Source: DATARH01 sp963734125
Lineage (GTDB): Bacteria; Pseudomonadota; Alphaproteobacteria; ATCC43930; CGMCC-115725
DNA: 64,000 bases
Direction of reading: 5' to 3'
Assembly: GCA_963734125.1 (NCBI GenBank)
Contig: CAVTGB010000004.1
Location: forward strand, 89,679-153,678
Positions 31,716-41,357 of the stretch are shown here, one piece after another. The notes under the pieces are model-generated. The model worked only from the letters and a program-made list of their open reading frames with translations. It had not been told where the DNA came from and did no database searches. Position 1 is the first letter of the stretch. Each line of letters starts with the position of its first letter. The position numbers and the translations under genes are program-made.

Positions 31716-33887
31716 GTGCAGCGCACCTCCTACGAGACCAAGGGCGGCATCCGCATCGCGCGCGAGATCGTCACCCAACCCTACAGCCCCGCCGACACCG
31801 CGCTCGCCGACCGGCTCGATCATCAGCGCGGCGTCCTGTTTTCGTCGAGCTTCGAGTTTCCCGGCCGCTATACGCGCTGGGACATGGGCTTTGTCGACCC
31901 GCCGCTCGCTCTGACGGCGCGCGGCCGCCGCTTTGCCGTCGAGGCGCTCAACGAACGCGGGCGAATCTTGCTCGGCGCAGTCGGCGACCATCTCGCCCTT
32001 CTGCCGGCGGCCGAAATCCATCATCGGAGCAACGACCGCATCGAGGGCGAGATTCGCGAAAGCACGGTGCGGTTTCCCGAGGAAGAGCGCAGCCGCCAGC
32101 CGAGCGTCTTCTCGCTGTTGCGCACCTTGGGCGACCTCTTCGCCAGCCCAACGGACGATCAGCTCGGGCTCTACGGTGCTTTCGGCTACGATTTGGTGTT
32201 CCAGTTTGAGCCGGTGCCCCTCAAGCTCGCGCGCCCCGATGATCAGCGCGACCTCGTCCTCTACCTGCCGGACGAGATCCTGATCGTCGACCACATGCGC
32301 CAGGCGGCCGCGCTCTACCGCTATGAATTCGAAATCGGCGGGCGATCGACCGCGAGCCTGCCGCGTGCGACCCCGCCGGCGCCCTATCGCCGCGACCCGG
32401 AAGCGGCGGTGCCGCCGGAGAGCGATCATGGCCCGGGCGAATACGCCGCGCTGGTGCGCCGCGCCAAGGAATCGTTCGTGCGCGGCGACCTGTTCGAGGT
32501 CGTTCCCGGCCAGCTTTTCGCCACCCCCTGCGCCGACAGCCCAAGCCTCGTCTTCCACCGGCTGCGTCAGGCCAACCCGGCCCCTTATGGAGCCCTTATC
32601 AATCTTGGGCACGGCGAATTCCTTGTGTCGGCTTCGCCCGAGATGTTCGTGCGGGTCGAGGGGCGGCGGATCGAGACCTGCCCGATCAGCGGCACGATCC
32701 GGCGGGGCCGCGACGCCATCGAAGATGCCGACCGCATCCTCGAACTCTTGAACTCGAAAAAGGACGAGAGCGAACTGACGATGTGCACCGATGTCGACCG
32801 CAACGACAAGTCGCGGGTGTGCGTCGCCGGCAGCGTCAAGGTCATCGGGCGGCGCCAGATCGAGATGTATTCGCGCCTCATCCACACCGTCGATCATGTC
32901 GAGGGCGAATTGCGCTCCGAGTTCGACGCGCTCGACGGGTTCCTCAGCCACGCCTGGGCGGTGACGGTGACCGGCGCGCCAAAGCTCTGGGCGATCCGCT
33001 TTATCGAAGAGGAGGAGCGCTCGCCGCGCCGGTGGTATGGCGGCGCGATCGGCCGCGTCACCTTCGACGGCAACATGAATACCGGGCTGACGCTGCGCAC
33101 GATCCGGATGACCGGCGGCGTGGCCGAGATCCGCGCCGGGGCGACGCTCCTCTTCGACAGCGACCCCGATGCCGAAGAAGCCGAGACCCGGCTTAAGGCC
33201 GCCGCGCTCTTCACCGCGATCCGCGGCGCCGGCGGCGCAACCTCCCGCCCGGGGGCAACGCCGGCCCGGCAATCAGCGCGCGGCCGCAAGGTGCTGCTGA
33301 TCGATCACGAGGATTCGTTCGTCCACACGCTCGCCGGTTATTTCCGCACAACGGGGGCGGAGGTGACAACGCTGCGCCATGATTTTGCACGCGCGCAGCT
33401 GCGGGGCGGTCTCGCTCCAGATCTCGTCGTGTTGTCGCCGGGGCCCGGCCGCCCCACCGATTTCGCGATTCCCGAAACGCTCGACCTGTTGCTCGAACGC
33501 GGCATCCCGGTCTTTGGCGTGTGCCTTGGGCTGCAAGGCATCGTCGAATATTTCGGCGGATCGCTCGGCATCCTCGAGGTGCCGATGCACGGCAAACCCT
33601 CGGTCGTGCGCACCCTGCCGGGCCGCCTCATGCGCGGCTTGCCCGGGCGCTTTACGATCGGGCGCTATCATTCGCTCTACGCGGTGCGCGAAGGATTGCC
33701 GGCGGTGCTCAAGGTCGTGGCCGAGACCGAGGAGGATCGCGTCATCATGGGAATCGAGCACGCTTCGCTGCCGATCGCGGCGGTGCAGTTTCATCCCGAA
33801 TCGGTGATGACCTCACCCGGCGAAATCGGCATGCCGATCATCGAGCAAGCGCTCGCGCTGCTCTGCGAGCCGGCGGCGGTGAAATAG
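31716..33887 (+). CDS. trpE(G): Anthranilate synthase, fused TrpE-TrpG
   Basis: The 723-residue protein joins both subunits, as in Rhizobium, Sinorhizobium and Azospirillum. The TrpE part (to about residue 510) has FEVVPGQLF, NPAPYGALINLGHGEFLVSASPEM, TCPISGTIRRG and the catalytic ELTMCTDVDRND and VTGAPKLWAIRFIEE blocks. The TrpG part begins KVLLIDHEDSFVHTLAGYFR, with the nucleophile Cys near 602 in FGVCLGLQGI and the His-Glu in VQFHPES. It makes anthranilate from chorismate and glutamine. The start is GTG 31,716 with GGAGGG ten bases upstream. Regulation is by the attenuator just before it. Stops of this gene and ppiD are 13 bases apart. Confidence 0.95.
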   Translation: MQRTSYETKGGIRIAREIVTQPYSPADTALADRLDHQRGVLFSSSFEFPGRYTRWDMGFVDPPLALTARGRRFAVEALNERGRILLGAVGDHLALLPAAEIHHRSNDRIEGEIRESTVRFPEEERSRQPSVFSLLRTLGDLFASPTDDQLGLYGAFGYDLVFQFEPVPLKLARPDDQRDLVLYLPDEILIVDHMRQAAALYRYEFEIGGRSTASLPRATPPAPYRRDPEAAVPPESDHGPGEYAALVRRAKESFVRGDLFEVVPGQLFATPCADSPSLVFHRLRQANPAPYGALINLGHGEFLVSASPEMFVRVEGRRIETCPISGTIRRGRDAIEDADRILELLNSKKDESELTMCTDVDRNDKSRVCVAGSVKVIGRRQIEMYSRLIHTVDHVEGELRSEFDALDGFLSHAWAVTVTGAPKLWAIRFIEEEERSPRRWYGGAIGRVTFDGNMNTGLTLRTIRMTGGVAEIRAGATLLFDSDPDAEEAETRLKAAALFTAIRGAGGATSRPGATPARQSARGRKVLLIDHEDSFVHTLAGYFRTTGAEVTTLRHDFARAQLRGGLAPDLVVLSPGPGRPTDFAIPETLDLLLERGIPVFGVCLGLQGIVEYFGGSLGILEVPMHGKPSVVRTLPGRLMRGLPGRFTIGRYHSLYAVREGLPAVLKVVAETEEDRVIMGIEHASLPIAAVQFHPESVMTSPGEIGMPIIEQALALLCEPAAVK

Positions 33888-33900
33888 AAACGCGTCAGGC

Positions 33901-35787
33901 TCAGAACATGCGGTCGAGTGCATCGCGCTTGATCTCGACCGGGTAGCGCTTGCCGAGGAGCTTGGTGAATTCGCCGATGATGCCGGCTCGGGCGTCGCCC
34001 GCCAGCTGATCCGACAGCCCTTGGGCGGCCGCGTCGGGAATGGTTTCGGGCGACTGGATCTCCTTCAACTGCGCGGTATAGGCGGTGGTGTCGTCGCTCG
34101 CGGTGACGACATCGCCCTGCTTTGCCGCGAACAGCTTGGCCACGAGCGCCGGCGGCACGCTCTGGCCCTTTTCCGCATCGCGCGACAACGGCGCCGCAGG
34201 CATCAGCGCCAAGCCCTGGTCGCCCGCCGCCTGGGCAAGCCTCACCCCGGGGTTGACCGCGGCGGCGAGGGCTTCGGCGTCTTTCTTCACACGCGCGCGC
34301 TTCTGCTCGGCCTGCCAGGCGGCGATCGCCTGGTCCTTGACCTCGGCCAGCGGCCTTACCTGCGGCGGGCTGACCTTGTCGACGTGGACAGCGAAAATCG
34401 AACCGTCATCGGTATCGATGATCCGGCTGGTGTCGCCCTGGCTGGTGGCGAAGACGGTTTTGAGGATATCAGGGGGTACGACGGGGAGCGTGATCGCCTT
34501 GCCTTGGGGATCGTGACCGCCCTCGTCGGATGCCGCGATGGTCGCTGTCTTCAACTGGTATTTGGCGGCGACGTCGGCCAATGCGGCGCCGCCGGCGAGG
34601 GCGTCGTCGGCCTCGTTGCCGATCTTGTCGAGGCGATCGGCCGCATCCTGCTGCTTCAACGCGGCCTCGATCTTGGGCTTGGCCTCCTCAAAGCTCTGCG
34701 TTGCCCCCGGCTCGATCTTGACGACCCGCAGAATGTGCCAGCCGAGCGGGCTTTTTACCGGCTGACTCACCTGGTTGAGCGGCAATTCGAACGCAACGTC
34801 GCCCAGTTCGTGCGGTATGTCCTTGCGGCTCAAGAGCCCGAGGTCGACGGTGTCCGGGTCCTGCCCCTCCATCGTCGTCGCGACTTCCGTCCAATCCTCG
34901 CCCGACGCGACCGCCGCCGCGGCCTCGTTGGCCTTGTCTTCGGAGGGCGCGAGGATCTGCTGGATGTCGCGCCGCTCCGGTGTCTCGAAATCGTCCTTGC
35001 GCTCGGTGTATTCCTTGCGGAGCTTGTCCTCCGCAATTGCGCCGTTGGGTTCGAGATCGGCGGGAGACAGGCTCGCCACCGTGAAGCCGCGGTACTCCGG
35101 GGCGCGGAACAGATCGGGATGGTCCTTGTAGAATTTGTCGAGATCAGTCTCGCTCGGCGCACCGATATCGGTGACCGAAGCGGCCGGGAAGGCGACGATG
35201 TCGGCGAGCCGCTTTTCATTGCGATAGCGGTAGAGGGCTTCGACCACCGGGCGCGGCAAGCCGATGCCGGCGGTAATCGCCTGCAGCATGTCGCTGCGCG
35301 GGATTTCCTGCCGCAATCGCGCCACCAGCTGATCCTCGCTCAGCCGGTTGGCGCTCAGCAACCCGGCGAAAAGCTGGCGGTCGAACTTGCCGTCGGCCCC
35401 GCGGAACGCCGGGTTGGAATAGATCGCGTCGCGCACCTCGGCGTCCGACACATCGAGGCCGAGCCGCGCGGTTTCCTGGTCGAGGAGGCTCCTGTCGACC
35501 AATTGCCCGAGCAGGGTCTCGAGGATTCCCAGCTGCTTCACCTGGCTTGGGTCGATCGTGGTGCCGAATTGCGCCCGCAGGCGCTCCAGCGCAGGCACCA
35601 ACGCCGCCTGCAAATCCTCGGCGCGAATGCTTTGGGACCCGACCGTGGCGATGACGGTATCGGGCGAGTGCCCCTGGTAATAATCCGATCGGGTATAGAT
35701 GCCCCAGAACCCGAACGAGAGGATCAACAGCCCGAAAAGGACCTTGACGACGATGGAGCCCGCTCTGCCCCGGATCCATTGCATCAT
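33901..35787 (-). CDS. ppiD: Periplasmic folding chaperone / peptidyl-prolyl isomerase, PpiD (SurA_N) family
   Basis: From ATG 35,787 the protein has 628 residues: a short cytoplasmic start (MMQWIRGRAGSIVVKV), one membrane anchor (LFGLLILSFGFWGIY, about 17-31), a SurA-like N-terminal chaperone domain (LGQLVDRSLLDQETARLGLDVSD), a parvulin domain around 260-360 (DIPHELGDVAFELPLNQVSQ, GWHILRV) and a second parvulin-like segment. It helps newly exported proteins fold at the Sec translocon. A longer frame to 35,892 lies upstream; the double ATG at 35,782-35,787 is preferred because the anchor starts directly after it. It is divergent from tpiA, the usual alphaproteobacterial arrangement. Confidence 0.92.
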   Translation of the reverse strand: MMQWIRGRAGSIVVKVLFGLLILSFGFWGIYTRSDYYQGHSPDTVIATVGSQSIRAEDLQAALVPALERLRAQFGTTIDPSQVKQLGILETLLGQLVDRSLLDQETARLGLDVSDAEVRDAIYSNPAFRGADGKFDRQLFAGLLSANRLSEDQLVARLRQEIPRSDMLQAITAGIGLPRPVVEALYRYRNEKRLADIVAFPAASVTDIGAPSETDLDKFYKDHPDLFRAPEYRGFTVASLSPADLEPNGAIAEDKLRKEYTERKDDFETPERRDIQQILAPSEDKANEAAAAVASGEDWTEVATTMEGQDPDTVDLGLLSRKDIPHELGDVAFELPLNQVSQPVKSPLGWHILRVVKIEPGATQSFEEAKPKIEAALKQQDAADRLDKIGNEADDALAGGAALADVAAKYQLKTATIAASDEGGHDPQGKAITLPVVPPDILKTVFATSQGDTSRIIDTDDGSIFAVHVDKVSPPQVRPLAEVKDQAIAAWQAEQKRARVKKDAEALAAAVNPGVRLAQAAGDQGLALMPAAPLSRDAEKGQSVPPALVAKLFAAKQGDVVTASDDTTAYTAQLKEIQSPETIPDAAAQGLSDQLAGDARAGIIGEFTKLLGKRYPVEIKRDALDRMF

Positions 35788-35930
35788 GGCGCAAAATGCC
35801 CGATTTGGCGGGTGTCGCGGTCGGTTGACCTCGGCAAATCCCGGTGTGATCGTAGTCGGGAAGATAGAGATGGCCCGGCCCGGCCGCAACATCGCCCGAT
35901 TGCGGCGCGCCGGGCGCGGGGAGAGGGAAA

Positions 35931-36677
35931 ATGCCTGAACGGAAACAGCTTGTGGCCGGCAACTGGAAGATGAACGGGCGGCGCGCCGACGGTATCGCGC
36001 TGGCCCGCGCCATCGCCGAGCGGGCAGGGGGGCGGCATGCCTGCGACCTCCTGGTCTGCCCGCCCTTCACGCTGCTCGCATCAATTGGCGAAGTACTTGG
36101 CGGCGAGGCCCTCGCCGGCAGCGCTGTCAGCCTCGGCGGCCAGGATTGTCATGCCGCGCCGGCCGGGGCCTTCACCGGCTCGATCAGCGCTGAGATGCTG
36201 CAGGATGCCGGGTGCAGCCACGTCATTCTCGGTCATTCCGAGCGCCGCCATGGGCTCGGCGAAACCGACGCCGATGTGCGGGCGAAGGCCGAGGCCGCGT
36301 GGCGCGCCGGGCTCGTCGCGATCGTCTGCGTCGGCGAGACCCGTGCCGAGCGCGAAGCGGGCAGCGCGGTCGCGGTTGTCACCGCGCAGCTTGCCGGCTC
36401 GCTGCCCGAAAACGCCGAGGCCCAGCGCCTCGTCATCGCCTACGAGCCGGTCTGGGCGATCGGCACCGGGCTCGTCCCGACTAATGCCGACATCGCCGAC
36501 ATTCATCGGGCGATCCGCAGCCATATCCCGTCGGGCACGCGGATCCTCTACGGCGGCTCGGTCAATCCGAAAAACGCCGCCGAGATCTTGGGCCTGCCCG
36601 ATGTTGACGGCGCCCTCGTCGGCGGCGCCAGCCTGAAGGCCGAGGATTTTTGGGCCATCGCCGCGGCCTGTCGCTGA
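35931..36677 (+). CDS. tpiA: Triosephosphate isomerase
   Basis: The 248-residue TIM barrel interconverts dihydroxyacetone phosphate and glyceraldehyde 3-phosphate. It has AGNWKMNG (Asn/Lys of the active site, 9-16), the His in VILGHSERRHGLGE, the catalytic Glu in IAYEPVWAIGTGL and the phosphate loop GGSVNPKNAAEI. GAGAGGG precedes ATG 35,931. It is the first gene of the run tpiA-secG-pyrG-kdsA-eno, all on the plus strand. Confidence 0.97.
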   Translation: MPERKQLVAGNWKMNGRRADGIALARAIAERAGGRHACDLLVCPPFTLLASIGEVLGGEALAGSAVSLGGQDCHAAPAGAFTGSISAEMLQDAGCSHVILGHSERRHGLGETDADVRAKAEAAWRAGLVAIVCVGETRAEREAGSAVAVVTAQLAGSLPENAEAQRLVIAYEPVWAIGTGLVPTNADIADIHRAIRSHIPSGTRILYGGSVNPKNAAEILGLPDVDGALVGGASLKAEDFWAIAAACR

Positions 36678-36785
36678 GCGGCCGTCGGATGAGATGTCGC
36701 GCGCCGGCCACCGCCTGTAGCCAGCCGCCGGGGAAACGCCTACATAGAGCCCTGACCCCGAACTGACCGAGACGCCGCGCCGCCC

Positions 36786-37178
36786 ATGATCATATTGCTG
36801 TTCGTTATCCACGTCCTGATCGCGATCTCGCTCGTCGGCGTCGTGCTCTTGCAAAAGAGCGAAGGTGGTGCGCTCGGCATGGGGGGCGGCGGCATGTCCG
36901 GGTTCATGACCGGACGCTCGACCGCCAACCTGTTGACCCGCACCACCGCGATCCTCGCCGCGGCGTTCTTCGCGACCAGCATCCTCCTCGTAATGCTGAG
37001 CAATTCGACCCGCGCGCCGCGCTCGATCATCGACGAGGGCGGGCCGCCGCCGGCGCTGCCCGCCGGTCCCGCCGCTCCGGCGCTGCCCGCCGGTCCCGCC
37101 GCTCCAGCGCTGCCGAACCCGGCCGCCCCGGCCCTGCCTGCCCCGCCCGCCCCACCAACCGCGCCACTGGCCAAGTGA
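36786..37178 (+). CDS. secG: Preprotein translocase subunit SecG
   Basis: The 130-residue protein has the two SecG membrane helices. The first is MIILLFVIHVLIAISLVGVV. Then comes LLQKSEGGALGMGGGGMSGFM with the Gly-rich cytosolic loop, and TTAILAAAFFATSILLVML is the second. The C-terminal tail (from about residue 85) is an Ala/Pro repeat, units like PALPAGPAA, commonly seen in alphaproteobacterial SecG. SecG assists the SecYEG channel in protein export. It lies between tpiA and pyrG as in related genomes. Confidence 0.93.
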   Translation: MIILLFVIHVLIAISLVGVVLLQKSEGGALGMGGGGMSGFMTGRSTANLLTRTTAILAAAFFATSILLVMLSNSTRAPRSIIDEGGPPPALPAGPAAPALPAGPAAPALPNPAAPALPAPPAPPTAPLAK

Positions 37179-37350
37179 GTTACGCCGGCGGACTGCCTCT
37201 GCCGCGCATCGATTCGACGAATTGTCGGGAGGCTACCGCCGTCCCGGCCGCATGCGGGCCGGAGGTCCGCGGCCCCAATCGTGCGGCGAAACCACGCCGC
37301 GACGAGATTGCCATGGGACGCGCCCGCCGGTTGCTATACACTGAAGGTCC

Positions 37351-38979
37351 ATGACGCGGTTCATCTTCATCACCGGCGGCGTGGTCTCCTCCCTCGGCAA
37401 GGGTTTGTGCTCGGCGGCGCTCGGCGCGCTGTTACAGGCGCGCGGCTTTACGGTGCGCCTGCGCAAGCTCGACCCCTACCTCAACGTCGATCCCGGCACG
37501 ATGAGCCCCTACCAGCACGGGGAGGTCTACGTCACCGACGACGGCGCCGAGACCGATCTCGATCTGGGACACTACGAGCGCTATGTCGGGGTCGCCGCGA
37601 GGAAGAGCGACAGCGTCACCACCGGCCGCATCTATTCGACGGTGATCGGCCGCGAGCGGCGCGGCGAATATCTGGGCGCCACGGTGCAGGTCATCCCGCA
37701 CGTCACCGACGCGATCAAGGAATTCATCCTCGCCGATCTCGCTGACGAGGATTTCGTGCTGTGCGAGATCGGCGGCACGGTCGGCGACATCGAAAGCCTG
37801 CCGTTCCTGGAAGCGATCCGTCAGCTCGGCAACGAACTCGGCCGCGAGCGCGTGATGTTCGTCCACCTGACGCTGGTGCCGTGGATCAACTCGGCCGGCG
37901 AATTGAAAACGAAGCCCACCCAGCATTCGGCGAAGGAGCTGTTGGGGCTCGGCATCCAGCCCGACATCCTCCTATGCCGCTGCGACCGGCCGATCCCGGA
38001 AGGCGCCCGCAAGAAGATCGCGCTGTTCTGCAATTTGCGCGAATTGCGGATCATTCCCGCGCTTGATGTCGACACGATCTACGCCGTGCCGGCCGCCTAT
38101 CACGCCGAGGGGTTCGACCGCGAGGTCTGCGCCCATTTCGGGCTCGATGCGCCCGAACCCGACCTCACGCGCTGGGACGCGATCGTCAACCGCATCCGCC
38201 GCCCCGAGGGCGAGGTCACGATCGCCATCGTCGGCAAGTACACCCACCTGCCCGACAGCTACAAATCCTTGGCCGAGGCGATGACCCATGGCGCCATCGC
38301 CAACAACATCCGGGTCAACCTCGACTGGATCGATTCGGAGACGTTCGAAACCGAGGCGGAGGCGTTGCTGCGGTTGGAGGGCGTGCACGGCATCCTGGTT
38401 CCCGGCGGGTTCGGCGAGCGCGGCACCGAAGGCATGATCGAAGCCGTGCGCTTTGCCCGCGAGCGCTCGGTGCCATATCTCGGACTGTGTTTCGGCCTGC
38501 ACATGGCGGTGATCGAAGCGGCGCGGCACCTCGCCAAGCTGAAGGGCGCCGGCTCGACCGAGTTCGGTCCGTGCGAGCACCCGGTCATCGGTCTGATGAC
38601 CGAATGGATCCGCGGCAACGAGCTCGAACAGCGCAGTGTCAACGGCGATCTCGGCGGCACGATGCGGCTCGGCGCCTACGATGCCGTGCTCAATCCCGAA
38701 AGCCACGTCGCCGAAGTCTACGGTACGACCCATATCAGCGAGCGGCACCGTCACCGGTACGAGGTCAACATCGCCTATCGCGACACTCTGGAAGCGGCGG
38801 GATTGCGGTTCTCCGGCATGTCGCCCGACGGCCTCCTGCCGGAGATTGTCGAAATCCCCGGCCATCCCTGGTTCATCGGCGTGCAGTTCCATCCCGAGCT
38901 GAAATCGAAGCCGTTCGAGCCGCACCCGCTATTCACCTCGTTCGTCAAGGCCGCCCTCGACCAGTCGCGCCTGGTGTAG
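37351..38979 (+). CDS. pyrG: CTP synthase
   Basis: The 542-residue enzyme converts UTP to CTP with glutamine. The synthetase domain has FIFITGGVVSSLGKGL (P-loop), DPYLNVDPGTMSPYQHGEV and CEIGGTVGDIES. The glutaminase domain has the nucleophile Cys in PYLGLCFGLHM and the His-Glu in VQFHPELKS. ATG 37,351 follows GAAGG. The 172-base gap upstream carries a GC-rich palindromic repeat near 37,230-37,275; a second palindrome separates it from kdsA. Confidence 0.97.
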   Translation: MTRFIFITGGVVSSLGKGLCSAALGALLQARGFTVRLRKLDPYLNVDPGTMSPYQHGEVYVTDDGAETDLDLGHYERYVGVAARKSDSVTTGRIYSTVIGRERRGEYLGATVQVIPHVTDAIKEFILADLADEDFVLCEIGGTVGDIESLPFLEAIRQLGNELGRERVMFVHLTLVPWINSAGELKTKPTQHSAKELLGLGIQPDILLCRCDRPIPEGARKKIALFCNLRELRIIPALDVDTIYAVPAAYHAEGFDREVCAHFGLDAPEPDLTRWDAIVNRIRRPEGEVTIAIVGKYTHLPDSYKSLAEAMTHGAIANNIRVNLDWIDSETFETEAEALLRLEGVHGILVPGGFGERGTEGMIEAVRFARERSVPYLGLCFGLHMAVIEAARHLAKLKGAGSTEFGPCEHPVIGLMTEWIRGNELEQRSVNGDLGGTMRLGAYDAVLNPESHVAEVYGTTHISERHRHRYEVNIAYRDTLEAAGLRFSGMSPDGLLPEIVEIPGHPWFIGVQFHPELKSKPFEPHPLFTSFVKAALDQSRLV

Positions 38980-38989
38980 AGCTTGTCCG

Positions 38990-39067
38990 CGTTCCCGGCG
39001 AAGGCCGGGACCCATTGATCCGCGTCCCAGGCGATTGAAAAATGGGTCCCGGCCTTCGCCAGGAACG
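38990..39067. repeat. REP-like palindrome between pyrG and kdsA
   Basis: Two 27-base arms (38,990-39,016 and 39,041-39,067) are near-perfect reverse complements around a 24-base loop. The core TCCCGGCGAAGGCCGGGACC is itself palindromic. The same family occurs at 41,358 and 53,118-53,282. Such units are common intergenic repeats in alphaproteobacteria; they may act on transcript ends. The right arm lies just before the kdsA ribosome-binding site. Confidence 0.85.
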
Positions 39068-39091
39068 TGAAGTCAGGGAGATCGGGAGAGC

Positions 39092-39922
39092 ATGCCCCCT
39101 CGCCACGTTTCAGTCGCGGATCTGACGCTCGGCAATGATCTTCCACTGGTGTTCATCGTCGGGCCCAATACGTTGGAATTGCGCGCCCATGCGCTGGAAA
39201 CCGGCGCGGCGTTGGCCGAGATCGCCCGAAAATTACAGATCGGCCTCATCTACAAAACGTCGTTCGACAAGGCGAACCGCACCTCGCTCGGCGGCGAGCG
39301 CGGCATCGGCCTCGCGGCCGGGCTGCCGATCCTTGCCGAACTGCGCGAGGCGACGGGCCTCCCGGTCCTGACCGACATTCACGCGCCCGAGCAATGCGCC
39401 CCGGTCGCCGAGGTGGTCGACGTATTGCAGACTCCGGCCTTCCTCTGCCGCCAGACCGACCTCCTCTTGGCGGCGGGCAAAGCCGGCAAGCCCGTCAACG
39501 TCAAGAAGGGCCAGTTCCTCGCGCCCTGGGACATGCAAAACGTTGCGGCGAAGATCGCCTCGACCGGCAACGACCAGATCCTGTTGTGCGAGCGCGGCGC
39601 CATGTTCGGCTACAACAATCTGGTCGTCGATATGCGCGCGCTGCCGATCATGGCGCAGACCGGCTACCCGGTGGTGTTCGACGCAACGCACGCGGTGGCG
39701 AGCCCGGGCGGCCTCGGCGACCGCTCGGGCGGGAACCGCGAATTCGGTCCCATCCTCGCGCGCGCCGCCGCCGCAATCGGCGTCGCCGCGATGTTCCTCG
39801 AAACCCACCAGGACCCCGACCACGCCGGCACCGCGGAGGCGCAAACGATGTTGCCGCTGAAGACACTGCCCGAATTGCTCGAAACGCTGATCGCGTTCGA
39901 TCGCCTCGCCAAGGCGCGCTGA
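39092..39922 (+). CDS. kdsA: 3-deoxy-8-phosphooctulonate (KDO-8-P) synthase, diverged
   Basis: The 276-residue enzyme condenses arabinose 5-phosphate with PEP for the lipid A-linked KDO sugar. It has KTSFDKANRTS, VDVLQTPAFLCRQTDLL, NVKKGQFLAPWDMQN, CERGAMFGYNNLVVDMR, FDATHAV and SGGNREFGPILARAA. Two features are odd. The residue that is Cys in metal-dependent enzymes is Asn (VGPNTLE), pointing to the metal-independent class. The usually conserved SDGPN loop after ETHPDP is replaced by GTAEAQT (ETHQDPDHAGTAEAQTMLPL), with one extra residue. Neighbouring genes in pyrG-kdsA-eno order support the identity. GGGAG precedes ATG 39,092. Confidence 0.9.
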   Translation: MPPRHVSVADLTLGNDLPLVFIVGPNTLELRAHALETGAALAEIARKLQIGLIYKTSFDKANRTSLGGERGIGLAAGLPILAELREATGLPVLTDIHAPEQCAPVAEVVDVLQTPAFLCRQTDLLLAAGKAGKPVNVKKGQFLAPWDMQNVAAKIASTGNDQILLCERGAMFGYNNLVVDMRALPIMAQTGYPVVFDATHAVASPGGLGDRSGGNREFGPILARAAAAIGVAAMFLETHQDPDHAGTAEAQTMLPLKTLPELLETLIAFDRLAKAR

Positions 39923-39928
39923 TATTCT

Positions 39929-40055
39929 CCCTCGCCCCCACCGGGTGAGAGGGTTGGGGTGAGGGGGAGAATGGGCTATGTCGTTCCGGGCTAAGCACCC
40001 TCACCCGGCCGCCGCTGTCGCGCCGGCCACCCTCTCCCGCGGTGCGGGCGAGGGG
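39929..40055. repeat. Palindromic repeat between kdsA and eno
   Basis: Imperfect inverted arms lie at 39,929-39,953 (CCCTCGCCCCCACCGGGTGA onward) and 40,030-40,055 (CCCTCTCCCGCGGTGCGGGC onward). Inner runs such as TTGGGGTGAGGG and CACCCTCACC can also pair. It belongs to the same type as the units at 23,466, 27,785 and 44,835, and fills most of the 154-base gap. Confidence 0.7.
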
Positions 40056-40076
40056 CTTTAGCGATATGAGGACCCG

Positions 40077-41351
40077 ATGACCGCGATCGCCGATATTCAC
40101 GCCCGCGAGATCCTCGACAGCCGGGGCAATCCCACGGTTGAAGTGGAGGTGACGCTCGATAGCGGCGCCAAGGGTCGCGCCGCGGTGCCGTCGGGGGCTT
40201 CGACCGGGGCGCATGAGGCGGTCGAGAAGCGCGACGGCGGCGCGCGCTTCGGCGGCAGAGGCGTCCGGGAGGCGGTCGGCGCCGTCAACGGCGAGATCTT
40301 CGATGCGCTATCGGGATTTGATGCGGCGGACCAGCTGAAGATCGACCGTACCCTCGTTGCGCTCGACGGCACGCCGAACAAGGGACGGCTCGGCGCCAAC
40401 GCGGTGCTCGGCGTCTCTCTCGCCTGCGCCAAAGCCTCGGCCATCGAGCTCGACCAGCCGCTCTACCGCTATGTCGGCGGGGTCTTCGCCCGCACGCTCC
40501 CGGTGCCGATGATGAACATCGTCAATGGCGGGGTGCACGCCGACAACCCGATCGACATCCAGGAATTCATGATCGTGCCGGTCGGCGCGCCCTCTGTCAC
40601 CGAGGCGATCCGCTGGGGTTCGGAGATCTTTCACGCGCTGCGCCGGAAGCTGCACGATGCCGGTCACAACACCAATGTCGGGGACGAGGGCGGGTTCGCC
40701 CCGAACCTCGCCTCAGCCGATATGGCGCTCGGGTTCGTCATGCAGGCGATCGAGGCCGCCGGCTACAAGCCGGGCGAAGATGTCGTGCTGGCGCTCGACC
40801 CGGCGGCGAGCGAGTTCTACCGCGACCGCAAGTATAACCTCGCCGGCGAAAAGAAAATGCTCGATGCCGCCGGAATGGTCGCCTATTACGCCGACCTGGC
40901 GGCGCGCTACCCGATCGCCTCGATCGAGGACGGCATGGCCGAGGACGACTGGGAGGGCTGGGAGCTCCTGACCCGCGAGCTTGGGCAGAAAATCCAACTC
41001 GTCGGCGACGATGTCTTTGTCACCAACCCGGCGCGGCTCACGGAGGGGATCGCGCGGGGCGTCGGCAACGCGCTCCTCGTCAAGGTCAACCAGATCGGCA
41101 CGCTGTCGGAGACGCTGGAGGCGATCGAGATCGCGGTGCGCGCCGGCTATGGCGTGGTCTTCTCGCACCGCTCGGGCGAAACCGAGGATGCGACGATCGC
41201 CGATCTTGCGGTCGCCACCAATGCCGGGCAGATCAAGACCGGCTCGCTATCGCGCTCCGACCGGCTGGCGAAATACAACCAATTGATCCGGATCGAGGAA
41301 GAACTCGGCGAATCGGCGCTCTATCCGGGCCGTGCGGCGCTCAAGCGGTAA
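40077..41351 (+). CDS. eno: Enolase
   Basis: The 424-residue enzyme dehydrates 2-phosphoglycerate to phosphoenolpyruvate. It shows IHAREILDSRGNPTVEVEV, VPSGASTGAHEAVEKRD, the Mg ligands in VLALDPAAS, IASIEDGMAEDDWEGW and VGDDVFVTNP, the catalytic Lys in LVKVNQIGTLSET, and the signature SHRSGETEDATIADLAV. GAGGACCCG precedes ATG 40,077. A long REP-like palindrome follows and then ftsB. Confidence 0.98.
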   Translation: MTAIADIHAREILDSRGNPTVEVEVTLDSGAKGRAAVPSGASTGAHEAVEKRDGGARFGGRGVREAVGAVNGEIFDALSGFDAADQLKIDRTLVALDGTPNKGRLGANAVLGVSLACAKASAIELDQPLYRYVGGVFARTLPVPMMNIVNGGVHADNPIDIQEFMIVPVGAPSVTEAIRWGSEIFHALRRKLHDAGHNTNVGDEGGFAPNLASADMALGFVMQAIEAAGYKPGEDVVLALDPAASEFYRDRKYNLAGEKKMLDAAGMVAYYADLAARYPIASIEDGMAEDDWEGWELLTRELGQKIQLVGDDVFVTNPARLTEGIARGVGNALLVKVNQIGTLSETLEAIEIAVRAGYGVVFSHRSGETEDATIADLAVATNAGQIKTGSLSRSDRLAKYNQLIRIEEELGESALYPGRAALKR

Positions 41352-41357
41352 GGTAAA

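Noticed and set aside
31593..33272. 559-residue minus-strand frame opposite trpE(G)
   Set aside because: Lies entirely antisense to a clearly conserved gene, has no family motifs and has the Arg/Asp-rich composition of GC-rich shadow frames.
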